This document shows, one piece after another, positions 32,568-43,439 of a DNA stretch of 64,000 bases. The stretch spans positions 558,001 to 622,000 of the forward strand of contig NZ_BMEB01000002.1 in the NCBI RefSeq assembly GCF_014636275.1, written 5' to 3'. Origin of the DNA: Cellulomonas carbonis. GTDB taxonomy: Bacteria; Actinomycetota; Actinomycetes; Actinomycetales; Cellulomonadaceae. The translations under genes were made by a program, and so were the position numbers. Under the pieces are notes generated by a model. It was given only the letters and a program-made list of their open reading frames with translations. It ran no database searches and was not told the origin of the DNA. Each line of letters starts with the position of its first letter. The stretch's first letter is position 1.

Positions 32568-34766
32568 GTGATGGGCAATTCCTCCGCGCCCGCGGGGCCG
32601 GCCGAGCTCGCCGCGGGGCTCGCCTCCCTGCGCGACCGCGCACTCCAGGCCACCGACGTCGCGTTCGTGATCACGGAGGCCGCGCCCGGGAACCCCGTCG
32701 TCTGGGTCAACGACGCCTTCACGCGCACCACGGGGTACACGCTCGACGAGGTCGTCGGCCGCAACCCGAGCATGCTGCACGGTCCCGGGACCGACCCCGA
32801 GACGGGTCGCGCGATGGGCCTGGCCGTCGCGCAGGGCCGCCCGGTCACGGCGACGGTCCTCAACTACGCCAAGGACGGGCGCCCGTTCTGGAACCAGGTC
32901 TCGCTGTCCCCGGTCGCCGGCCCGGACGGCACCGTGACGCACTGGGTCGGCATCCAGGTCGACGTGACGGCGCACGTCGAGCACGCGGGCGGTCTGCAGC
33001 GCTCGATGGAGGCCGAGCGCCGCGCGCGCAAGGGCCTCACGGTCGTCGCCCAGACGTCCGAGCTGCTCTCCGACGTCGACGACCCCGCGGTGCTGCGTGA
33101 GATCGCGTCGCTCCTCGTCGACGACGCGGTCGTGTGGGCCGGATTCTTCCTCGACGACGGCGGCCTGCACCGCGCGGACGGCATCGCGGCGAACGTCGCC
33201 GAGACCGCGTCGGTGCGCCGGCACGGCGTCCGCTCGACGGACGAGGCGTCGGCGGCCCCCGCTCCCGACGCGGTCCAGCGCGTGCTCGACGGGGTCGTCG
33301 ACGGCCCGGTCGTCGTCTCGCTCGCCGACGAGCCGGTCGGTGCGACGACGGCGCGGCTGGTCGGCGAGGTCCGCGCGGCGCTCGGGCGCCCCGACCGGGA
33401 CGTCCCGTCCGACGTGCTCGACGGCGTGCACCACGCGGTCGTCCACCCCGTCCCCGGCCGGCGACGCACCCTCGGAGTGCTGGTGACCGTGCCGGCCCCC
33501 GGGCGGCCGGCGACCGTGGACGAGAGCGAGCGCCTCGTCGTGCACCTCGTCGCACGCCGCGTCGGCACCGTGATCGACAACGTGCGCCTCTACGCGCGCG
33601 AGCACCGCCTCGCCGAGACGCTCCAGCGCGCGATGCTCCCCGAGCAGGCCGACGTGCGGGGGCTCGACGTCTGGACCTACTACGCGCCGAGCTCGGGGCA
33701 CGCGCAGGTCGGCGGCGACTGGTTCGACGTGCTCCAGCTCGACGAGGACACCGTCGCGCTCGTCGTCGGGGACGTCGTCGGGCACGACGTCGAGGCGGCG
33801 GCCGCGATGGGGCAGCTGCGCTCGGTCGTGCGTTCCTACGTCTTCGAGACGACGGACCCGGCCGAGGTGCTGCGCCGCGTCGACCAGCTCGTCGCGGGCA
33901 TGCGCATCCCTCGGTCGGCGAGCCTCGTGCTCGTCACGCTGCGGCGCACCGACGCGGGCTGGTCGGCCGCGTACTCGCGCGCGGGGCACCTCCCGCCGCT
34001 CGTCGCGCGTGGCGGGCAGGTCCTGCGCCTCGACGGCGCGGGCGGGCCGATGGTGGGCTTCGGGACGGGCACCCGGTCGGCCGGCGCGCACGACCTCGTG
34101 CCCGGCGACCTGGTCGTGCTCTACACCGACGGCCTCATCGAGCGTCGCGACCGGCGCATGAAGGACGGTCTCGACGCGCTCGTCGAGGTGGTCGCGGGCA
34201 CGGGTCGCGCGGACGCCGCCGGCGTCGGCGAGGAGCTGCTGTCGCGGCTCGCCGACAAGCCGGAGGACGACGTCGCCGTCGTCGTCCTGCGCGTGCCCGA
34301 CCCCGAGGGCGACGCGGTCGACGGCACGTCCAGCCCGCGCCGCCGGCGCTGGAACCTGCCGAGCGAGCCGGCCTCGATCGGCCGGGCGCGGCAGGCCGTG
34401 CTGCGCACGTGCTCGGCGTGGGAGCTCGGCGGCGGGTCCAGCGCGGAGCTGGTCGTGTCCGAGCTCGTCGCGAACGCGGTGCTGCACGGCTGGGGCCACG
34501 TCGAGCTCCGCCTGTTCGACACGGGCGACGGCCTGCGGATCGAGGTCGAGGACGCCAACCCCGCGCCCCCGGTCACGACCGACGGCCACGTGGGCCGGGT
34601 CGGCGGCTACGGCATGCGGATCGTCGAGCGCCTCGCGGACTGGGGCTGGCGGCCGTCCGGGAGCGGGAAGCTCGTGTGGGCGCGCGTGCGGCCGGTGCCG
34701 ATCAGCGCGGCGCTCGCGGACCACCGCCCGGCCGGGCCGACGGGCACGCCCGAGCCGACGGTCTGA
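32568..34766 (+). CDS. LOV-like PAS / SpoIIE phosphatase / HATPase fusion (partner-switching regulator)
   Basis: The protein has 732 residues. The N-terminal PAS domain (about 20-135) closely follows the LOV pattern (VVWVNDAFTRTTGYTLDEVV, NYAKDGRPFWNQVSLSPV, HWVGIQVDVT), but the flavin-binding Cys position is Pro67 (GRNPSMLHG). A GAF-like region spans about 150-345. A PP2C/SpoIIE domain keeps its metal Asps (GGDWFD about 382, GDVVGHD, YTDGLIE about 519, DDVAVVVLR). A C-terminal HATPase (about 600-720; ELVANAVLHG, GGYGMRIVERL) resembles anti-sigma kinases. One protein could therefore both dephosphorylate and phosphorylate STAS partners, whose genes flank it. Starts at 32568 (GTG) and 32571 (ATG) are both possible. 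Confidence 0.9.
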   Translation: MMGNSSAPAGPAELAAGLASLRDRALQATDVAFVITEAAPGNPVVWVNDAFTRTTGYTLDEVVGRNPSMLHGPGTDPETGRAMGLAVAQGRPVTATVLNYAKDGRPFWNQVSLSPVAGPDGTVTHWVGIQVDVTAHVEHAGGLQRSMEAERRARKGLTVVAQTSELLSDVDDPAVLREIASLLVDDAVVWAGFFLDDGGLHRADGIAANVAETASVRRHGVRSTDEASAAPAPDAVQRVLDGVVDGPVVVSLADEPVGATTARLVGEVRAALGRPDRDVPSDVLDGVHHAVVHPVPGRRRTLGVLVTVPAPGRPATVDESERLVVHLVARRVGTVIDNVRLYAREHRLAETLQRAMLPEQADVRGLDVWTYYAPSSGHAQVGGDWFDVLQLDEDTVALVVGDVVGHDVEAAAAMGQLRSVVRSYVFETTDPAEVLRRVDQLVAGMRIPRSASLVLVTLRRTDAGWSAAYSRAGHLPPLVARGGQVLRLDGAGGPMVGFGTGTRSAGAHDLVPGDLVVLYTDGLIERRDRRMKDGLDALVEVVAGTGRADAAGVGEELLSRLADKPEDDVAVVVLRVPDPEGDAVDGTSSPRRRRWNLPSEPASIGRARQAVLRTCSAWELGGGSSAELVVSELVANAVLHGWGHVELRLFDTGDGLRIEVEDANPAPPVTTDGHVGRVGGYGMRIVERLADWGWRPSGSGKLVWARVRPVPISAALADHRPAGPTGTPEPTV

Positions 34767-34793
34767 GGCGACCGCGGGGTCGAGCCCGTGCGC

Positions 34794-35171
34794 TCAGGCG
34801 TCGGCGTGCTCGCTCGACCCCTCGACGGAGGGCTCGACGTCGGCCTCGGGCGCCCGGTCGCACGAGTGCTGCGTGTCGAGGCGGAACAGGTCGAGCGCGC
34901 CGCACACCTCGAGCACGAAGAGGTCGCGCTCGTCGCACCCGCGCAGCACGGTCGCTCCGCCCCGCTTGCGTCCCGAGTCCGCGAGCGAGATGAGGAACGC
35001 CGCGCCGGTCGAGTCCATGAACGTCACGCCGCACATGTCGATCACGAGCAGCTGGCGGCGCAGGCCCGTCACGCGAGCGGCGATCTCGGGGAACTGCTCG
35101 CGCTCGGCGAGGTCGAGGTCCCCGGCGATCACCAGCGTCGTCGTCGCCGACGAGGTCGCTATCTCGATCAT
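34794..35171 (-). CDS. STAS-domain anti-sigma factor antagonist (second)
   Basis: The protein has 125 residues with a GGAG seven bases before the ATG. TTLVIAGDLDLAEREQF and CGVTFMDSTGAAFLISLAD are the STAS core, with the phosphorylatable Ser in DSTG. Its stop lies 27 bases from that of the PAS/SpoIIE/HATPase gene (convergent), and a paralogue flanks the other side, which suggests one signalling module. TACAGT at 35205-35210 (minus strand) could be its -10 box. Confidence 0.88.
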   Translation of the reverse strand: MIEIATSSATTTLVIAGDLDLAEREQFPEIAARVTGLRRQLLVIDMCGVTFMDSTGAAFLISLADSGRKRGGATVLRGCDERDLFVLEVCGALDLFRLDTQHSCDRAPEADVEPSVEGSSEHADA

Positions 35172-35311
35172 GGGTCTCCTGCAGACGTCGTACGGTGCCG
35201 TGCGACTGTAAACGACTGACCATGAGCAGTGCATGTCCTCGTCTGCTCGGGCGCGTCGCCGCGCCGCGCACATCGGGGACGCGGGAGGTCCGGGCGGTGC
35301 AGGATGGCGCC

Positions 35312-37238
<1,927 letters not shown>

Positions 37239-37246
37239 CGCCCGCC

Positions 37247-38176
37247 GTGGCGGAGTGGAGTCCCGAGGTCGTCGTCGACGAGCGGCTGGCGGCCCGGCTG
37301 ATCGGCGCCCAGTTCCCCGACCTGGGCGGCGTCCCGGTGCGGAGGTTCGCCTCCGGCTGGGACAACGCGGTCTTCTCCGTCGGGGACGACCTCGTGTTCC
37401 GCTTCATCCACCGCGCGGTCGCGCTCGGGGGTTCGGCACGCGAGATCGCCGTCCTGCGGCACCTGCCGGCCATGCCGCTGCCCGTCCCGCGCCCGCACTA
37501 CCTGGGGCGTCCGACGCCCGAGTTCGCCTGGCCGTTCTGGGGCGGCCCGCGCCTGCACGGGACCGAGCTCGCGACCGCGCGCCTCGCCGACGACGAGCGT
37601 GCTCCGCTCGCCACGGCGCTCGGCCGGTTCCTGCGTGCGCTCCACGCCCCGGACGTCGCGAGCGCCGTGACCGCGGGGTCGGCGCTCGACGGCGTCGTCC
37701 TGCCCGTCGACCCGCTGCGCCGCGGCGACCCGTCCTCGGTCGTGGTCCGCGCGCGCGAGCGGCTCGCGCGGATGCGGGCCGCCGGGACCCGACTGCCGTG
37801 CGACGCGGTGGAGGACCTCCTGCGCGGGTCGGAGCACCTCGGTGCGCCGACGCGTGAGCCGGTGCTCGTGCACGGCGACCTGCACGTGCGGCACCTGCTC
37901 GTCGACGCCGACGGTGGTGCGGCGGGCGTCATCGACTGGGGCGACACCGCCCTCGCGGACCCCGCGGTCGACCTCATGATCGCGTTCGCGGCCTTCCGCG
38001 GCGCGGCGCGTCAGGCGTTCCTCGACGCGTACGGCGGCCTCGACGACGAGACGGCCCTCCGCGCACGCGTCCTCGCGGTCCACGTGTGCGCGGCGCTCCT
38101 GGAGAGCGCGGACGCCCACGACGACGCCCTGGTCGCCGAGGTCACGACGGCCGTCGACCGGGTCCTCGCCGACTGA
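37247..38176 (+). CDS. Aminoglycoside-phosphotransferase-like (APH) family kinase
   Basis: The GTG start is eight bases after purA and gives 309 residues. The APH/choline-kinase fold is seen: FASGWDNAVFSVGDDLVFRF (nucleotide loop), REIAVLRHLPAMPLPVPRPHY, the Brenner motif VHGDLHVRHLLVD with catalytic Asp, and VIDWGDTALADPAVDLM (DFG-like). The position usually held by Asn in the Brenner loop is His, a variation also known in other members. The substrate is unknown. It may be co-transcribed with purA. Confidence 0.85.
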   Translation: MAEWSPEVVVDERLAARLIGAQFPDLGGVPVRRFASGWDNAVFSVGDDLVFRFIHRAVALGGSAREIAVLRHLPAMPLPVPRPHYLGRPTPEFAWPFWGGPRLHGTELATARLADDERAPLATALGRFLRALHAPDVASAVTAGSALDGVVLPVDPLRRGDPSSVVVRARERLARMRAAGTRLPCDAVEDLLRGSEHLGAPTREPVLVHGDLHVRHLLVDADGGAAGVIDWGDTALADPAVDLMIAFAAFRGAARQAFLDAYGGLDDETALRARVLAVHVCAALLESADAHDDALVAEVTTAVDRVLAD

Positions 38177-38259
38177 CGGCGGTCGGCTGCACCCCGGCCC
38201 GCCGCACCCGACCCCGTCCCGGCTGCCGGTCCCGCCGACGACGACGCCGGGTCCGTCGA

Positions 38260-38265
38260 TAGGCT
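38260..38265 (+). promoter_or_regulatory. Candidate -10 box, leaderless, for purD-purC
   Basis: TAGGCT ends eight bases before the GTG at 38274. Confidence 0.5.
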
Positions 38266-38273
38266 CCACACCC

Positions 38274-39575
38274 GTGAAGATCCTCGTCGTCGGGTCCGGC
38301 GCCCGTGAGCACGCCGTCGTCCGCGCCCTCGCGACCGCGCGGGACGCGCACGGGCCCGAGGAGGCCCGCGCCGAGCACGAGCTCCACGCCGCCCCCGGCA
38401 ACCCGGGCGTCGCGGCGCTCGCGACGCTGCACGACGTCGACCCGGTCGACCCCGACGCGGTCGCGGCGCTCGCGACGACCCTCGGCGCGGACCTCGTCGT
38501 CGTCGGCCCGGAGGCGCCGCTGGTCGCGGGCGTGGCCGACGCCGTGCGGGCTGTCGGCATCCCGTGCTTCGGGCCGAGCGCCGAGGCCGCGCGGCTCGAG
38601 GGGTCGAAGGCGTACGCGAAGGACGTCATGGCGTCGGCCGGCGTGCCGACCGCGATGGCGCACGTCTGCACGACGCCCGAGGAGGTCGCCGCGGCGCTCG
38701 ACGCCTTCGGCGCGCCGCACGTGGTCAAGGACGACGGGCTCGCGGCGGGCAAGGGCGTCGTCGTCACGTCCGACCGCGACGCCGCGCTCGAGCACGCGGG
38801 TCGTTGCCTCGCGGGGGGCGGCGCGGTCGTCGTCGAGGAGTACCTGGACGGCCCCGAGGTCTCGCTGTTCTGCCTGAGCGACGGCACGACCGTGGTCCCG
38901 CTCGCACCCGCGCAGGACTTCAAGCGCGCCTACGACGACGACGAGGGTCCCAACACCGGCGGGATGGGCGCCTACTCGCCGCTCACGTGGGCGCCCGAGG
39001 ACCTCACGGCCGAGGTCGTCGCGCGCGTCGCGCAGCCCACGGTCGACGAGATGCGGCACCGCGGCGTGCCCTTCGTCGGGGTCCTGTACTGCGGCCTCGC
39101 GCTCACCCCGCGCGGCCTGCGGGTCATCGAGTTCAACGCGCGCTTCGGCGACCCGGAGACGCAGGTCGTGCTCGCGCGCCTCGCGTCGCCGCTCGCCGAG
39201 GTCCTGCTCGCCGCCGCGCAGGGCCGGCTCGACGACCTCCCGCCGCTGCACTGGCGCGAGGAGGCCGCCGTGACCGTCGTCGTCGCCGCCCACGGCTACC
39301 CGGGGTCGGTGCGCGCGGGGGACGCGGTCGAGGGCGTCGAGGAGGCCGAGCAGGTGCCCGGCGTCCACGTGCTCCACGCGGGGACGGCCCGCGACGACGA
39401 CGGCACGCTGGTCTCGTCGGGCGGCCGCGTGCTGTCGGTCGTGGGGGTCGGCGCCGACGTCGACGCGGCGCGCGAGACGGCGTACCGCGGCGTCGAGCAC
39501 GTCCGCCTGCGCGGCTCGCACCACCGCACGGACATCGCGGCGCGCATGCCCGTGGTCCCGACCGCCGACGCCTGA
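38274..39575 (+). CDS. purD: Phosphoribosylamine-glycine ligase
   Basis: The GTG start gives 433 residues. MKILVVGSGAREHAV and APGNPGVA open the N-domain; the ATP-grasp region has VVKDDGLAAGKGVVV, VVVEEYLDGPEVSLFCL and GPNTGGMGAYSP, and VIEFNARFGDPETQ supplies metal ligands. It joins glycine to 5-phosphoribosylamine in purine synthesis. A bracketing -10 box eight bases upstream points to a leaderless transcript with purC. Confidence 0.97.
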   Translation: MKILVVGSGAREHAVVRALATARDAHGPEEARAEHELHAAPGNPGVAALATLHDVDPVDPDAVAALATTLGADLVVVGPEAPLVAGVADAVRAVGIPCFGPSAEAARLEGSKAYAKDVMASAGVPTAMAHVCTTPEEVAAALDAFGAPHVVKDDGLAAGKGVVVTSDRDAALEHAGRCLAGGGAVVVEEYLDGPEVSLFCLSDGTTVVPLAPAQDFKRAYDDDEGPNTGGMGAYSPLTWAPEDLTAEVVARVAQPTVDEMRHRGVPFVGVLYCGLALTPRGLRVIEFNARFGDPETQVVLARLASPLAEVLLAAAQGRLDDLPPLHWREEAAVTVVVAAHGYPGSVRAGDAVEGVEEAEQVPGVHVLHAGTARDDDGTLVSSGGRVLSVVGVGADVDAARETAYRGVEHVRLRGSHHRTDIAARMPVVPTADA

Positions 39576-39585
39576 GGACGGACCC

Positions 39586-40575
39586 ATGGCCAGCACGCCG
39601 AGCACCCCGACGCCGGGCACCCGCCCTCCCGCACCCGGCACCGCCGCCCCGACCCTCCCCGGCTGGACGCACACGTACTCGGGCAAGGTCCGCGACCTGT
39701 ACGTCCCGGAGCCCGGCTCGCCCGCCGCGACCACGCACGGCGACGTCGTGCTCGTGGTCGCGAGCGACCGGATCAGCGCGTACGACCACGTGCTCGCGAC
39801 CCCCGTGCCCGGCAAGGGCGCGGTCCTCACGCAGCTGAGCCTGTGGTGGTTCGACCAGCTGGCCGACCTCGTGCCGAACCACGTCGTCACGGCTGAGGCG
39901 GGGGCGGCGGGCGTGCCCCACGCCGTCGTCGGGCGCGCGATGGTGTGCCGGCGCCTCGACATGTTCCCGGTGGAGTGCGTCGCGCGCGGGTACCTGACCG
40001 GCTCGGGCCTCGTGGAGTACCGCGCGGGCGGCGAGGTGTGCGGCGTCCCGCTCCCGGCGGGGCTCGAGGACGGCTCGCGCCTGCCCGCGCCGATCTTCAC
40101 GCCCGCGACCAAGGCGGCGGTCGGCGAGCACGACGAGAACGTGTCGTTCGACGTCGTCGCCGGGCGGCTGGGGGCCGACGACGCCGCGGTGCTGCGCGAC
40201 CTCACGCTCGCCGTCTACGCGCGCGCCGAGGAGGTCGCCCGGGCACGCGGGATCGTCCTGGCGGACACCAAGCTCGAGTTCGGGCGCACGCGTGAGTCGT
40301 CCGGCGGGGTCGCGGCGGGTGCCGTCGTGCTCGGCGACGAGGTCCTGACGCCGGACTCGTCGCGGTTCTGGCCCGCGGACCAGTGGCAGCCGGGTCGCGC
40401 GCAGCCGTCGTTCGACAAGCAGTTCGTGCGCGACTGGCTGACGTCGCCCGCGTCCGGCTGGGACCGCGCGTCGGACGCCCCGCCGCCCGCGCTGCCCGAC
40501 GACGTCGTCGAGCGCACGCGCGACCGCTACGTCGAGGCGTTCCAGCGACTCACGGGGCGCGACCCGGTCCTCTGA
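39586..40575 (+). CDS. purC: Phosphoribosylaminoimidazole-succinocarboxamide synthase (SAICAR synthase)
   Basis: The protein has 329 residues, 10 bases after purD. Past a Pro/Thr-rich N-terminus, YSGKVRDLY, VASDRISAYD, CRRLDMFPVECVARGYLTGSG, DTKLEFG and DEVLTPDSSRFWP match SAICAR synthases. It couples CAIR with Asp using ATP. GAGG nine bases before the ATG serves as ribosome site. Together with purA, purD, purS and purQ it makes up a dispersed purine set in this window. Confidence 0.97.
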   Translation: MASTPSTPTPGTRPPAPGTAAPTLPGWTHTYSGKVRDLYVPEPGSPAATTHGDVVLVVASDRISAYDHVLATPVPGKGAVLTQLSLWWFDQLADLVPNHVVTAEAGAAGVPHAVVGRAMVCRRLDMFPVECVARGYLTGSGLVEYRAGGEVCGVPLPAGLEDGSRLPAPIFTPATKAAVGEHDENVSFDVVAGRLGADDAAVLRDLTLAVYARAEEVARARGIVLADTKLEFGRTRESSGGVAAGAVVLGDEVLTPDSSRFWPADQWQPGRAQPSFDKQFVRDWLTSPASGWDRASDAPPPALPDDVVERTRDRYVEAFQRLTGRDPVL

Positions 40576-40646
40576 CCCGCGCCTGACCACGTCACGTCCT
40601 CTCGCGCGCGCACGCGCCGACCGCTGCCCTCCGCCGGGGACGGACG

Positions 40647-40652
40647 TACGCT
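40647..40652 (+). promoter_or_regulatory. Candidate -10 box, leaderless, for the amidohydrolase
   Basis: TACGCT ends six bases before the GTG at 40659. Confidence 0.5.
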
Positions 40653-40658
40653 GCGCCG

Positions 40659-42272
40659 GTGAGCAGCGACCCCGCGACCCGGACACCCGCGAGCCCGGCG
40701 TCGGCCGGCCTCCCGGCGGTACCCGTCACCGTGCTGCGCGCCGCGCGCCTGGTCGACGTCGACGTGCGCGGCGGTGCGGTGGACGGCCCGGTCGACGTGG
40801 TCCTCGCCGACGGTCGCGTGCACGCGGTCGGCCGACCGGGGGAGACGCTCGCGGCCCCGCGCGGCGCCGAGGTGGTCGACCTCGACGGGCGCTGGGTGCT
40901 CCCGGGACTGTGGGACAACCACGTGCACATGGGCCAGTGGGCGCTCGCCCGTCGGCGCTACGACGTCTCGGCGGCGTCGTCGGCCCCCGAGGCCGCCGCG
41001 ATGGTCGTGGCACGGCTGCGTGAGCGGGCCGGCCGTGCGGACGCCGCGACCCGCCCGCACGGTGCCCACGAGGACGCCGACCCGGACCTCTTCGTCGCGG
41101 TCGGGTTCCGTGACGGCCTGTGGCCCGAGGCGCCCACGGCGGCCGTGCTCGACGACGCGATCGCGGCGGCGGGCCTGCCCCCGACCCCCGTCGTCGTCAT
41201 GTGCGGCGACCTGCACAGCGCCTGGTTGAGCACCGCGGCCCTGCGGCGCCTCGGCGTGACGCGCCAGACCACGGGCGTGCTCCGCGAGGACGACTGGTTC
41301 CCGCTCATGAGCGCGGTCCACGAGGTGCCCCGGGACGTCCTCGACGAGTGGGTCGCGGACGCCGCCGCCGCGGCCGCCGCGCGCGGGGTCGTCGGGATCG
41401 TCGACTTCGAGCTCGACGACAACGTGACCGCGTGGCGCAGGCGGGTCGAGCAGGGCACGAGGGACCTGCGGGTCGCCGCTGCGGTGTGGCGCGAGCACCT
41501 CGACGGCGCGGTCGCGCGGGGCCTCGAGACCGGCGACGTCGTCCCGGGCACGCACGGGCTCGTGACCCAGGGGCCGTTCAAGGTGATCAGCGACGGCTCG
41601 CTCAACACGCGCACCGCGTTCTGCCACGACCCGTACCCGGGGGTCGACGGGCCAGACGCGCACGGCGTGCTGAACGTCGCGACGGAGGAGCTCGTGCCGC
41701 TCATGACGCTCGCCGCGCGCCACGGCCTGCACGCCGCGATCCACGCGATCGGCGACCGTGCGACGGCGCTCGCGCTCGACGCGTTCGGCGCCTCGGGCGC
41801 GGTCGGCAGCATCGAGCACGCGCAGATGGTCGCGCCGAACGACGTCGTCCGGTTCGCCGACCTCGGCGTCACCGCGAGCGTCCAGCCCGAGCACGCGATG
41901 GACGACCGCGACGTGGTCGAGCGCTACTGGGCCGACCGCGCCGACCGCGTGTTCCCGCTCCGGACGCTCCACCGGGCGGGGGTCCGGCTCGTCCTCGGCT
42001 CGGACGCGCCCGTCGCGCCGCTCGACCCGTGGCAGGCGGTCTCGGCGGCCGTCGACCGGGCCCGCGACGGCCGCGAGCCGTGGCGCCCCGACGAGGCGCT
42101 CCCGATCGAGGTCGCGCTGGCGGCGTCGGTGCGCTCGCGCGTCGAGCCCGGCCGGCCCGCGGACGTCGTCGTCGTCGACGCGGACCCGCTCACGACGCGC
42201 GGCGACGCGCTGCGGACCATGCCGGTCGCGGGGACGCTCCTGGCCGGGCGCTGGACCCACCGCACGCTCTGA
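40659..42272 (+). CDS. Amidohydrolase family 3 (YtcJ-like) metal-dependent hydrolase
   Basis: The protein has 537 residues. Metal-site motifs are GLWDNHVHMGQW (HxH), LHAAIHAIGDRAT and LVLGSDAPVAPLDPW; the N- and C-terminal beta sandwich ends with RPADVVVVDADPL. This is the YtcJ/exoenzyme-regulatory-protein-like branch whose natural substrates are mostly unknown. It starts with a leaderless-type GTG. A 62-base palindromic element lies downstream before the next gene. Confidence 0.88.
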   Translation: MSSDPATRTPASPASAGLPAVPVTVLRAARLVDVDVRGGAVDGPVDVVLADGRVHAVGRPGETLAAPRGAEVVDLDGRWVLPGLWDNHVHMGQWALARRRYDVSAASSAPEAAAMVVARLRERAGRADAATRPHGAHEDADPDLFVAVGFRDGLWPEAPTAAVLDDAIAAAGLPPTPVVVMCGDLHSAWLSTAALRRLGVTRQTTGVLREDDWFPLMSAVHEVPRDVLDEWVADAAAAAAARGVVGIVDFELDDNVTAWRRRVEQGTRDLRVAAAVWREHLDGAVARGLETGDVVPGTHGLVTQGPFKVISDGSLNTRTAFCHDPYPGVDGPDAHGVLNVATEELVPLMTLAARHGLHAAIHAIGDRATALALDAFGASGAVGSIEHAQMVAPNDVVRFADLGVTASVQPEHAMDDRDVVERYWADRADRVFPLRTLHRAGVRLVLGSDAPVAPLDPWQAVSAAVDRARDGREPWRPDEALPIEVALAASVRSRVEPGRPADVVVVDADPLTTRGDALRTMPVAGTLLAGRWTHRTL

Positions 42273-42313
42273 GCCGTCCTCCCGTCCCCGCTCACGCCCC
42301 CGCGCGACCCACC

Positions 42314-42375
42314 GTCGAGATCAGGGTTCGCGCGGCGTGTCCCGCGCGACACGCCGCATGAACCCTCATCTCGAC
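42314..42375. repeat. 62-base imperfect palindrome, family A/B element
   Basis: Arms of 28 bases (42314-42341 and 42348-42375) pair at 25 positions around a 6-base loop. The arm starts GTCGAGAT and ends GCGGCGTGTC. Its ends (GAGAT/ATCTC) and core (GGCGTGTC/GACACGCC) are shared with the palindrome at 49126-49181, while the middle differs. It ends 23 bases before the next ATG. Confidence 0.8.
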
Positions 42376-42398
42376 GGGTTCGCGCGGAGGATGTCCGC

Positions 42399-43439
42399 AT
42401 GAAGGCAGCCCTCATCCACGGTGGCGGCGACGTGCGGGTCGAGGAGGTCCCCGACCCCGTGCTGCGCGAGCCCACCGACGCGCTGGTCCGCGTCCTCCTC
42501 TCGTGCATCTGCGGGTCCGACCTGTGGCCGTACCGCCGCCCGGGCCCGCGCAAGGGCGGCCCCGGCCGCATCGGTCACGAGTTCCTCGGCGTCGTCGAGG
42601 AGGTCGGTCCGGAGGTGACGACGGTGCGGCCCGGCGACGTCGTCGTCGCGCCGTTCGTGTGGAGCGACGGCACGTGCCCGCACTGCCTCGCGGGGCTGCA
42701 GACGTCGTGCCTGCACGGTGGCGGCTGGGGGTCGGAGCACGTCGACGCGGGCCAGGGCGAGGCCGTGCGCGTGCCGCTCGCCGACGGCACGCTCGTCGTC
42801 GCCCCGGTGGCGCAGGACGACGAGCGGCTGCCCGCGCTCCTCACGCTGTCGGACGTCATGGGGACCGGTCACCACGCCGCACTCGCGGCCGGGGTCGGAC
42901 CGGGGTCGACCGTCGCCGTGATCGGTGACGGGGCCGTCGGGCTGTGCGGCGTGCTGGCCGCGGCCCGGCTCGGTGCCGAGCGCGTCGTGCTGCTCGGCCG
43001 CCACGAGGACCGCACCGCCATCGGGCGTCGCTTCGGCGCGACCGACGTGGTGCCCGAGCGCGGCGAGGCTGCCGTCGAGCGCCTCCTGGGCATGACGGAC
43101 GGGCTCGGGGTGCCGCACGTCATGGAGTGCGTCGGCATGCAGTCGGCGTGGGACACGGCGGCCGCGATCGCACGCCCGGGCGGGACGATCGGCTACGTCG
43201 GCGTGCCGAACGGGATGGAGGACGGGCTGCCGCTGCGCCGGATGTTCAGCAACAACGTCGCCGTCCGCGGTGGGGTCGCGCCCGTCCGCGCGTACCTGCC
43301 CGAGCTCATGGCCGACGTGCTCGACGGGACGATCGACCCGTCACCCGTGTTCGACCTCGAGCTGCCGCTCGACCGCACCCCGGAGGGGTACGCCGCGATG
43401 GACGAGCGGCGAGCGATCAAGGTCATGCTGCGCCCGTGA
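42399..43439 (+). CDS. Zinc-dependent alcohol dehydrogenase family protein (first)
   Basis: The protein has 346 residues with GCGGAGGA before the ATG. CICGSDLWPY gives the catalytic zinc Cys, GRIGHEFLG the His-Glu, and VAVIGDGAVGLCGVLAA the NAD(P) Rossmann motif. In the structural-zinc loop only three Cys are seen (CPHCLAGLQTSC), with Ser/Asp at the usual first position, so that zinc may be missing or bound differently. The substrate is unknown. The next ADH gene overlaps its stop (TGATG). Confidence 0.9.
   Translation: MKAALIHGGGDVRVEEVPDPVLREPTDALVRVLLSCICGSDLWPYRRPGPRKGGPGRIGHEFLGVVEEVGPEVTTVRPGDVVVAPFVWSDGTCPHCLAGLQTSCLHGGGWGSEHVDAGQGEAVRVPLADGTLVVAPVAQDDERLPALLTLSDVMGTGHHAALAAGVGPGSTVAVIGDGAVGLCGVLAAARLGAERVVLLGRHEDRTAIGRRFGATDVVPERGEAAVERLLGMTDGLGVPHVMECVGMQSAWDTAAAIARPGGTIGYVGVPNGMEDGLPLRRMFSNNVAVRGGVAPVRAYLPELMADVLDGTIDPSPVFDLELPLDRTPEGYAAMDERRAIKVMLRP

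Noticed and set aside
37247..38176. Antibiotic resistance by the APH-like gene
   Set aside because: The fold is shared by many metabolic kinases; nothing in the sequence or context shows aminoglycoside use.
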